A DNA stretch of 23,144 bases from CAZXDS01 sp964639525 (GTDB lineage: Bacteria; Bacteroidota; Ignavibacteria; Ignavibacteriales; Melioribacteraceae): positions 1 to 23,144 of the forward strand of contig CAZXDS010000029.1 in assembly GCA_964639525.1 (NCBI GenBank), given 5' to 3'. Below the pieces are notes generated by a model. The model was not told the origin of the DNA and ran no database searches. It saw only the letters and a program-made list of their open reading frames with translations. Both the position numbers and the translations under genes were made by a program. Below, one piece after another: positions 16,632 through 23,144 of this stretch. Position 1 is the stretch's first letter. Each line of letters begins with the position of its first letter.

Positions 16632-16670
16632 AAAAAAAAAGAGCTAATTTTCATAAGAAAATTAGCTCTT
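16632..16670 (-). terminator. Rho-independent terminator of the nine-heme T9SS cytochrome operon
   Basis: On the minus strand a 14-bp stem (AAGAGCTAATTTTC paired with GAAAATTAGCTCTT, loop of 4) runs directly into nine T residues. It lies 12 nt after the stop at 16683 and before the 23-heme gene start at 16596, so the 23-heme operon must have its own promoter in about 16597-16632. I see only AT-rich sequence there and no sigma-54 motif. Confidence 0.93.
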
Positions 16671-16682
16671 CGTAATTAAACA

Positions 16683-18382
16683 CTATTTCATTAAGATAAG
16701 TTTTTTTGCCGATACAAAATTTCCGGCAGACATTTTGTAAAAATATATACCGGATGAAAGATTAGCTCCATCAAATTGAACACTATAATTGCCGGATGCT
16801 TGTTCTTTATTTACCAACGTAACAATTTCATTGCCAAGCAAATCATAAACTTTCAATTCTACTTGTACATTTTTAGGAATTGCATAGCTTATTGTGGTTG
16901 TCGGGTTAAATGGATTTGGATAATTTTGAGCGAGTGCAAATTCTTTAACAACCGATGTATTATCATCCACGCCTGTAACAATATCAGTAGCTTTTTCAAT
17001 TACATCGTTCAAAATTGCTTTTGTATAATTATGATTATGAACACCGCCGCTTTCGTCACCTTCGGCAAATGCAAGATTAAACTGAGCATCTTCAAGCATC
17101 TGAAGTTTAACAGCATCACTGCTGCCAACTAAAAATTCTACTGCTGCATCAACTTTTTCGTTTGCCGTTGCATCAAGTGTAGCAAATTCTGATTGAAATG
17201 CCTGAATTGTTGCCAATGATGTATTTGTATCAAACGCCGGATGACAATTCGAACTGTTGCATGCTGTAGAAACGCTGCCATCATCTTCTGTAATAAATAC
17301 TTGCCAAGAATGNNNNNNNNNNAATGTCCGCCAAACATTGCCGACTTAGTATCTTCATCTCCTGAATACATGTGGCAATCAACGCAAGTAATTCCGGTCA
17401 TTGTAACTTCATCAGAAACTCCAATTGCACCAGTACCTTGCGCAATATTGTAACTCAAATGATCAGTATCCGGAAATCTTAAATTTCCATGACATTGCCC
17501 ACACAGTTCTTCTGAAGATGACATAACTACATAGGTTTTTGTTTCAGAATTAAAATATGAAACATCATTCGGTTTATGTGGATTATGGCAAGCGATACAG
17601 GCTGCATCAGGCCACATATCCGTATTTTGGGGAACTGTAGAATCAGTTATTTTACCATCTGTTGTAGTATAAAAATAGGCAAGTGCTTCTGCCTCTGACA
17701 TTCCGCCGTTCAATAAAACCGAAGTCGAAGCATGACAAGCAATACAATTTTCATCTGCAATTACTTCAGCCGGCGTTAGACCGGCATTTTCTGTTAGTTC
17801 AGATGCAACATCCGCTTGTCCGCCATGCCCATGTTTACTGCTTAACCAAGCATCTTGCCTCAAGTGGTCTGTACCCGCAAACCTTAAACTACCGTGACAT
17901 TGCCCGCATAAGTCAGACGTATTATTCATTGCCGTATAAGCAGCGTTTCTCGAATCATAAATTCCGAATGTTGGCATTGTTGCAGGATGATCACTTGGAA
18001 CATTATGACATGTTACACAAGCTACATTGGGCCAATCATTTGTGTTTAACGCTTGCGTGTTCGATGTAAAAACACCATTTTCAGTAGAAAAGAAATATGA
18101 CAATGCTGCTGTTTCTGTCATTCCACCATTGGCAGTAATTCCGGTAGCTCCATGACAGGCAATGCAGTCTTCGGCATCCGTTCCATTAATTACTTCATCC
18201 GGCGTTTGCCCTGCTCTCTCTCCTGCTAACTCATCCGCAACATCCGCTTGAGTTGAAGAATGAGGTCCGATATTCCATTCATTAACAATTGCACTGTGAC
18301 ATATACTGCAATCTAATGCTGATTGTGCTGACAAGGGAACTGAAACCAACAATGCAGCAATTAATAGTGAAAATTTTTTCAT
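16683..18382 (-). CDS. Exported nine-heme cytochrome c with T9SS sorting domain (interrupted by an assembly gap)
   Basis: Two overlapping reading frames, upstream and downstream of a 10-N gap, are one gene. ATG 18382 has AGGAG at 18390-18394. The product has a signal peptide (1-20), eight CxxCH motifs before the gap, a CX4CH (CNSSNCH) just after it, and a C-terminal type IX sorting domain (ALAQNYPNPFNPT ... SAKKLILMK). Hemes 2-4 and 5-7 sit in a tandem repeat (about residues 46-188 and 189-311; both units hold CIACH, NGGM, a Trp-Pro ACxxCHN and LCGQCHG-LRF-TDHL). Joining the gap flanks at their shared 4 bases gives a single 561-residue frame. It is probably a surface cytochrome that hands electrons to external acceptors. 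It follows a small TPR-like gene by 16 nt, behind a candidate sigma-54 promoter. Confidence 0.88.
17313..17322. other. Assembly gap (10 N) that creates an artificial frameshift
   Basis: Ten undetermined bases break the nine-heme T9SS cytochrome gene. The plus-strand flanks are ...CCAAGAATG and AATGTCCGCC..., which share AATG. The frames on either side differ by one, so 10 cannot be the true length; a length of 2 modulo 3 is required, and merging the shared AATG satisfies this. Confidence 0.95.
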
Positions 18383-18398
18383 AGTGTAGCTCCTTAAA

Positions 18399-18830
18399 TT
18401 ATTTTGTTTTTTTTAATAATTGTAAAATGGAATTGACCGAATCTGCATAGATTGAAGCTTTCAATTCCTTCAAAAAATTCAGTGATTTATCAGAATCAAA
18501 AAAAATATTTAATATTGCCATTTTCATTTTTATAATATCCGAATATTTAGTCCTTTTTTCATTTTGAATTTCTAACTTGTTCAAAAGTTCCTTATGAAAA
18601 GATTCTTCATCTTGAACGTTCAACTTATTCAATAAGCCAAAATTATTTACGAACAATTCCGTAAGTAACGAAACAGCTTCTTCAAATTTTTCATCAAGTG
18701 CAGCACAAATAATCATTTTTTCCTTAATAGAAGGAGCATTTTTCATCTCATTCGGAAGTTTAGAATATTCTTTAAGTGCTTCAAAATATCTTTCAGAAAT
18801 AAAATATTGATTTGCTAACATTTCACTCAT
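18399..18830 (-). CDS. Small TPR-like alpha-helical protein, function unknown
   Basis: The 143-residue protein has no signal peptide, TM segment, Cys pair or catalytic motif that I recognise. Its first 65 residues read like two tetratricopeptide-type helix pairs (RYFEALKEYSKLP, then ALDEKFEEAVSLLTELF), followed by Lys/Leu-rich amphipathic helices. It is likely a soluble cytoplasmic protein-interaction module. It is the first gene after the sigma-54-like promoter and TGTTG array, and is followed after 16 nt by the exported nine-heme cytochrome. The predicted transcript start is only a few bases before ATG 18830; the in-frame ATG at 18821 is an alternative. The position parallels the receiver gene that leads the other T9SS cytochrome operon, so a regulatory or assembly role is possible. 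Confidence 0.7.
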   Translation of the reverse strand: MSEMLANQYFISERYFEALKEYSKLPNEMKNAPSIKEKMIICAALDEKFEEAVSLLTELFVNNFGLLNKLNVQDEESFHKELLNKLEIQNEKRTKYSDIIKMKMAILNIFFDSDKSLNFLKELKASIYADSVNSILQLLKKTK

Positions 18831-18843
18831 AACAAGAACAAGT

Positions 18844-18860
18844 AATCAATTATCTTGCCA
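18844..18860 (-). promoter_or_regulatory. Candidate sigma-54 promoter for the TPR-like/nine-heme cytochrome operon
   Basis: On the minus strand TGGCAAG (18860-18854), ATAA, TTGAT (18849-18845) fits TGGCACG-N4-TTGCW with the correct 10-bp spacing, but with GA instead of GC at -13/-12. It matches the candidate at 6812-6827 as TGGCAMG-WTAA-TTGW. The predicted start is about 18834, four bases before ATG 18830. It lies just downstream of the TGTTG array and the gene for a PAS-type sigma-54 activator. Confidence 0.5.
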
Positions 18861-18902
18861 ATAAGAATTGTTGATTTATTGGAAAAAAAGAAAGATTCTA
18901 TT

Positions 18903-19005
18903 TGTTGCGACAATGTTTCAAAAGTGTTGCAAAGAAATATTTGTTGTTAACTTGTTGTTTTTTAACTAATTGGAATACTGTTGCAAAATGTTGCTAAAGT
19001 GTTGA
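18903..19005 (-). promoter_or_regulatory. Helically phased TGTTG box array, candidate enhancer
   Basis: Eight hexamers of the form TGTTKN/TGTTTC start on the plus strand at 18903, 18914, 18925, 18942, 18953, 18979, 18989 and 19000 (TGTTGC four times, TGTTTC, TGTTGT twice, TGTTGA). Five of the seven intervals are 10 or 11 bp, so most boxes lie on one face of the helix. The first overlaps a near-palindrome TTGTTGCGACAA. The array occupies the space between the stop of the PAS activator gene and the candidate sigma-54 promoter at 18844-18860, which is where an activator-binding site would be expected. Confidence 0.6.
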
Positions 19006-19017
19006 ATGAGGGTTAAT

Positions 19018-20343
19018 TTATTTTACAGCGAGGTCAAACTCTTTGATTTTTCTCCATATAGTTGTTCTGTTTACTCCGAGTTCATCAGCTACCTTACTTT
19101 GGTTCCACCCATTCTTATCAAGTAGTTTGATGAGTTTTTCCACGGGAATATACTCATGATGTTGAATATGGTGCTCGTTATGAATACAATCAACTGTGGT
19201 CCGTAGAAATTCGGGTAAAACACAGCTGCAAATATTTATATTTTCGTGTGAGCGAACAAAGGCATATTCAATAGCATTTTCTAGCTGGCGAATATTTCCG
19301 GGCCAACTATAATTAGTTAGAAGATTTAGTGCTTCTTTTTCAATTCCCACTATCTGTTTATTGTAAATAATTGAGAATTTTTTAATGAAATGGTTTACAA
19401 GTAAAGAAATATCATCCCTTCTTTCTCTTAAAGGCGGAAGATTTATTGTTACTACATTAATTCTGAAAAATAGATCTTCTCTAAATGCTTTATCATGAAT
19501 GGCTTTTTCAATGTCAATATTAGTAGCAGCAATAATACGCACATCCGTATTTCTGGTAATTGAATCACCGACTCTTTCAAATGTTCCATCTTGTAAAATT
19601 CGCAAAAGATGTGTTTGCATCTGCAACGGCATTTCAGAAATCTCATCTAAAAACATTGTACCGGTATTTGCCAATTCAAATCTTCCGCTTCTATTTCTAT
19701 CTGCGCCGGTAAATGATCCTTTTACATGACCAAATAATTCACTCGCAAGTAATTCTTGTGAAAAAACAGCACAGTTTATTTTTAAGAACGGGTTCCTTTT
19801 CCTTCTGCTAATCGTCTGTATTGCATTTGCTATCAATTCTTTACCCGTTCCTGTTTCACCTTGTATCAGCACAGGAACATCAGAGTCTGATATTTCTGTA
19901 ATTAACTTATAGATTTCTCGCATTTGCTTGGAAGTTCCGACTATGCCATGAAAATTAGAACTTTCATTTAATATATTATCAATATTTTGCATTTGTGATA
20001 TATCAACAAATGAGATTACCGCTCCGAGAGGTTTGGAGTTTTCGTCATGCAGTACTGTAGCATTTAATTTCACATCAATTTCTTCATTATCACTATTTCT
20101 TATTTTATTTTTGAAATTAAAAAGACTGTTTCCTGTTTCTAATATCCTTCTTATCGGACAAGCTGTCTGGCAAGAATTGGAACAAAGCACTGATTTACAT
20201 ACCATACCAAAAATTTCATCTTTCTTCAAACCAATAATTCTTTCGGCAGCAAGATTAATGAAAGTGATTTTAAACTCTTTATTAATGGTAATAATGCCTT
20301 CGGACAGAGAATCTAATATTTCTAAAGGTAAATCTTTTGCCAT
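19018..20343 (-). CDS. PAS-domain sigma-54-dependent transcriptional activator with a Cys cluster
   Basis: The 441-residue protein has an N-terminal PAS domain (about 5-120) containing C49, C54, C58 and C62 (CKSVLCSNSCQTACPI). It then has an AAA+ domain with Walker A GETGTGKE (162-169), the sigma-54 contact loop as GSFTGA (209-214, Ser for the usual Ala), Walker B MFLDE (230-234), and a Fis-type helix-turn-helix (about 411-435, NQSKVADELGVNRTTIW). No receiver or TM is present, so the signal should be cytoplasmic and read by the PAS domain or its cysteines, possibly redox or metal; this Cys pattern recurs in PAS activators but its ligand is uncertain. The TGTTG array and sigma-54-like promoter of the nine-heme operon start immediately downstream of its stop, making that operon the likely target. 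Confidence 0.93.
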   Translation of the reverse strand: MAKDLPLEILDSLSEGIITINKEFKITFINLAAERIIGLKKDEIFGMVCKSVLCSNSCQTACPIRRILETGNSLFNFKNKIRNSDNEEIDVKLNATVLHDENSKPLGAVISFVDISQMQNIDNILNESSNFHGIVGTSKQMREIYKLITEISDSDVPVLIQGETGTGKELIANAIQTISRRKRNPFLKINCAVFSQELLASELFGHVKGSFTGADRNRSGRFELANTGTMFLDEISEMPLQMQTHLLRILQDGTFERVGDSITRNTDVRIIAATNIDIEKAIHDKAFREDLFFRINVVTINLPPLRERRDDISLLVNHFIKKFSIIYNKQIVGIEKEALNLLTNYSWPGNIRQLENAIEYAFVRSHENINICSCVLPEFLRTTVDCIHNEHHIQHHEYIPVEKLIKLLDKNGWNQSKVADELGVNRTTIWRKIKEFDLAVK

Positions 20344-20900
20344 ACCAAAATTCCATCATATTGAGTTATAGGGTTAAACAACTTTATGCAAAAATTATAC
20401 CATTTGGTAACACTAAAAAAAATATTAGATTTCTCCGTTTATAAAAGAGAAATGCATTACTAATAAATTTATAATAATAAATTATTTCTCTATATAAATA
20501 ATTGTTAATAGTCTTTTCTTATTTTATATAAATATAAGACGTTATGGCGTATTTGTTTATTTTTTGAAAAGAATTGGAACCGAATTGATAACAAGGATGT
20601 CAAAATTTGGGCTTTGCCACGACTTTAATGAAAAACATAAACGAATAAACGGGGGAAAATATTTGCTGTTTTTCTAAAAAATAATTTAACTTGACTATTT
20701 AATAAACTGGCAATTAAACAACTTGCATTTTCACTAAAAGAAGCGTGTCATTCCCATATGCTTTTGCGCAACATTATGTGAATAGTGGAAATTTATAGCA
20801 AAAAAAAAACGAGATTCCGGATAGAAAATCACCTGAATGACAGTTGCTATTTTGCAATTAAAATTGTTGCCAGGTTAATAATTCGGAAAATTTTATCAAT
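20344..20900. other. Non-coding region upstream of the PAS activator gene
   Basis: This stretch of 557 bp is AT-rich and holds no credible gene. It contains the promoter region of the PAS activator at its left end and, near its right end, a short element with inverted ends (20746-20842). No sigma-54 motif with correct spacing was found on either strand. Confidence 0.6.
20746..20842. repeat. Possible small dispersed element with 8-bp terminal inverted repeats
   Basis: TGTCATTC (20746-20753) and GAATGACA (20835-20842) are perfect inverted ends around 81 bp, which include GAGATTCCGGAT near the right end. Such word combinations are typical of small dispersed intergenic palindromes in bacteria. 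There is no coding capacity, and copy number cannot be judged from this window. Confidence 0.35.
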
Positions 20901-23063
20901 TTACAATACAAATCTCCATACTATTTTTGTAAGCACAGTTGTATTTGTTGACCGCCAGCCCGAATCCATAGTATCGAACGACTGGTTTACAACAAAGTAA
21001 AAATTTGTTCCGGGTTCAGGTATCCAGTTAACACGAAAATTCAGAAGAACTTCATCATCCTCATTATTCCATTGCCCGTAAACCGAGCCGAAAAGGTCAG
21101 GACTAATCGCAAGGTTCACTCTTCCGCCAAACTCATTTACAGAAAAAGAACCTTCCGGCAAACTAATATTGTTTCGGGAATAACTTGCTTGAATATTAAT
21201 ATTTCTACTTATTTGCAGAACACTCTCCACTGCAAATTCCGTACTTTTGCCGTTATAGTAATCGCCCCATTGGTAAAAAAGAGAACATGATACCGATCGT
21301 CCTTGAAAAGTTTCAAATTGTAGCTCATATCGAGAAAACCAATATTCACCTTTGGGAATAATTACATTATCTGTAATTTCAAAATTTTCTATTAAATTTT
21401 CTGCTCTTCGTTGAAAGTTTGCTTCAAATCTTTCCCCACTTCTTGTTGTAAAACCAAACGGACGAAATTCAGTCCATAACGACTCAAGTTTGTGAGTTTG
21501 ATCATTAATGTAATAATTAAAATCAAAAGGTTTAAATTCAAATTGTTGTATCCAAAATAAATTTTTCGGACGCGGCTTTATGCGTAAATCGGCATTGAAC
21601 ATTTGATAATTTGTTCTACGCATAAATCCTGATTCCAGATTAAAGTTGGTGCTTGTTCTATCCCAAATTGCTGAGAAATCAATTAAATCATTAGGATAAT
21701 CAAGAAACAATCTATGAGCCAAACCGGTTTTATGTTCTGCATCCGAAGTATAGCTTTGTGCAATTGCCCCGCCAACCGAAAGATTATTGTCACCAAAAAT
21801 ATTTGAAGTTGAATAACGAAAATCGCCTCCGTAAACTGCATTTTGTCTTCCATTTTCAATTTTACTGACGCCAATTAAACCAACATTGGATTGTTCAAGA
21901 ATATCATTCTTCCATCTTAGTACGGTGTAATTTGTTGATGGTGTAGAATCCTGCTTTGCAGTTTGAATACTCATTCCGCCGAGAGTAGTGTTTCCAATTT
22001 TTCCTAATAAACGTGCACCGGCGATAATTGGAACTTTTGAGCGGTCGGGTGCAATTCCTATTCTTCGGCTGTAAAACGGTTTTGTATTTCTGCCAAGTCC
22101 AAAATTAAAATAGTCTTGCCCTTCGAGAAAAAATTCTCTCTTTTCGGGGAAAAACAATGAAAATCTTGTCAAATTAACTTGCTGCTGATCCGATTCCACT
22201 TGTGCAAAGTCTGTATTTATTGTTAAGTTCAGTTTCATTGTTGGAGTGATAAGATAATTAATATCAGCACCAATATTAGATGTAAACTTTTTGCTGCTTT
22301 CATCACTATTTTCAATACCCGCGATACCGTATGGTTTAAGTTCAACAATTGAAACTTCACTAATACCTTTAATTCCGGTCAATTTACCGGCGAGCGAAAC
22401 ATTTTGCAAGCTATAATTGCGAGACCATCCTTGCCATAATACTTGCTCCCGTTTTCTGCGAATATTTCGTTCAAAATTTATTCCCCAAATCAGATTTTTT
22501 TTTGTGCTGAATTTTAGCGTTGAGAATGGGATTTTAAATTCGGCAAACCACCCTTTGTTTGTAATTCTGGTTTTAACATTCCAAACACCGTCCCAAGCAC
22601 TATTCCGTGAATTTCCGTTATCTTGAATTAATGCATCGTACCTTGCGCCATTAGGATTGGTAACAAAGAAAAACCCGTTTCGCTTATCGTTATATGTGTC
22701 AATAACCAATTCAAAATTATCATCAGTGCCGTAATCAAAATCACGTTTCATTTTTTCGGCAATTATTTTGTTTGGTTCATCATCAAAACACCAAACGCCG
22801 ATATAAAGATTTTTGTCATCATACAAAATTGCAACTTTGGTTTTTTCGGTTGTAGGCTTGCCTTCGTTTAATTCACGCTGTGTAAAGTTTGAAATGCGTT
22901 TTGCCTTTTTCCATGCAGATTCAGAAAGGCTTCCGTCCAAATTAATTGTTTGATTGACTTTAGATGCATGAATTACATCAGGAATGCTATTTTGTGCAAT
23001 TGTAGTGCCGGCAAATGAAAGAAGTAGAATCAACCATAGAATTGCACTAGCAAATTTATTCAT
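20901..23063 (-). CDS. Outer-membrane barrel protein with CBM9-like N-terminal domain (DUF5916 type)
   Basis: The 720-residue protein begins with a signal peptide (1-23, ending TIAQ). Residues about 30-215 form a carbohydrate-binding family 9-like domain (INLDGSLSESAWKKAKRI, then VAILYDDKNLYIGVWC and GWFAEFKIPFSTLKF). The remaining 500 residues are alternating amphipathic beta strands ending in aromatic residues (for example EKREFFLEGQDYF, then the final KIVWRFVL), as in the DUF5916 outer-membrane family. Function in this family is not established; a role in ligand capture or transport is possible. The CBM9 fold is related to the heme-binding domain of ethylbenzene dehydrogenase-type cytochromes, but no CxxCH is present. 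It is separated by 557 bp from the activator gene and may not belong to the electron-transfer set. Confidence 0.82.
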   Translation of the reverse strand: MNKFASAILWLILLLSFAGTTIAQNSIPDVIHASKVNQTINLDGSLSESAWKKAKRISNFTQRELNEGKPTTEKTKVAILYDDKNLYIGVWCFDDEPNKIIAEKMKRDFDYGTDDNFELVIDTYNDKRNGFFFVTNPNGARYDALIQDNGNSRNSAWDGVWNVKTRITNKGWFAEFKIPFSTLKFSTKKNLIWGINFERNIRRKREQVLWQGWSRNYSLQNVSLAGKLTGIKGISEVSIVELKPYGIAGIENSDESSKKFTSNIGADINYLITPTMKLNLTINTDFAQVESDQQQVNLTRFSLFFPEKREFFLEGQDYFNFGLGRNTKPFYSRRIGIAPDRSKVPIIAGARLLGKIGNTTLGGMSIQTAKQDSTPSTNYTVLRWKNDILEQSNVGLIGVSKIENGRQNAVYGGDFRYSTSNIFGDNNLSVGGAIAQSYTSDAEHKTGLAHRLFLDYPNDLIDFSAIWDRTSTNFNLESGFMRRTNYQMFNADLRIKPRPKNLFWIQQFEFKPFDFNYYINDQTHKLESLWTEFRPFGFTTRSGERFEANFQRRAENLIENFEITDNVIIPKGEYWFSRYELQFETFQGRSVSCSLFYQWGDYYNGKSTEFAVESVLQISRNINIQASYSRNNISLPEGSFSVNEFGGRVNLAISPDLFGSVYGQWNNEDDEVLLNFRVNWIPEPGTNFYFVVNQSFDTMDSGWRSTNTTVLTKIVWRFVL

Positions 23064-23144
23064 ATTCTTTATATTTTAATTAAACATTAAAAAACATTTT
23101 AATTTATAATGGCAATTTAAGTAAAAAAGAATACTCTTTGGAAT

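Noticed and set aside
17138..17312. C-terminal sequence of the nine-heme cytochrome read directly through the Ns
   Set aside because: It is a frameshifted product; the other frame gives a CX4CH and a proper T9SS domain, so the as-read end is an artefact of gap length.
1..23144. CRISPR array, insertion sequence transposase, prophage or toxin-antitoxin genes
   Set aside because: No regularly spaced direct repeats, transposase, integrase or phage genes were seen; the only mobile-like signals are the small palindromic elements listed.

Overview
The window looks like a draft or metagenome-derived segment from a free-living anaerobic or facultative bacterium of the Ignavibacteria/FCB lineage. The reasons are AT-rich DNA, two cytochromes ending in the C-terminal sorting domain typical of type IX secretion cargo in that group (NYPNPFNP followed by a beta-sandwich and a Lys-rich end), and a CBM9/DUF5916-type outer-membrane barrel. 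The genus assignment is inference. There is one 10-N assembly gap.

Layout, left to right. (1) tRNA-Ala(GGC), minus strand, 40-112. (2) A plus-strand quinol-oxidising operon: Rieske protein, b6-type cytochrome b, and a nine-heme membrane-anchored cytochrome c (281-3083), closed by a hairpin terminator. (3) A minus-strand two-component pair: a histidine kinase with a CxxCH heme-c motif in its periplasmic domain and an NtrC-type sigma-54 activator (6083 to 3238). (4) A 755-bp regulatory region with an inverted pair of structured palindromes, a candidate activator-binding cluster and a candidate sigma-54 promoter. (5) A plus-strand operon: single-domain receiver, eight-heme T9SS cytochrome, strong terminator, then a NapC-like seven-heme membrane cytochrome (6839-10796). 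(6) A minus-strand operon: 23-heme cytochrome, cytochrome b, and a 16-heme cytochrome fused to a paralogous cytochrome b (16596 to 10989). (7) A minus-strand operon: TPR-like small protein and a nine-heme T9SS cytochrome interrupted by the gap (18830 to 16683), preceded by a second candidate sigma-54 promoter and a helically phased array of TGTTG boxes. (8) A PAS sigma-54 activator with a four-Cys cluster (20343 to 19018). (9) A CBM9-like/DUF5916 outer-membrane barrel protein (23063 to 20901).

Taken together this is an electron-transfer island. I count 69 canonical CxxCH motifs plus three expanded ones (two CX3CH, one CX4CH) in six cytochrome genes, and one more CxxCH in the sensor kinase. 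A coherent but inferred model: quinol is oxidised by the Rieske/cytochrome b complex, the NapC-like protein or the two cytochrome-b modules; electrons pass through the large periplasmic multiheme proteins and then to T9SS-exported surface cytochromes. Two sigma-54 activators sit next to the two operons that make the exported cytochromes. One of them is driven by a kinase that could sense periplasmic redox state through its own heme.
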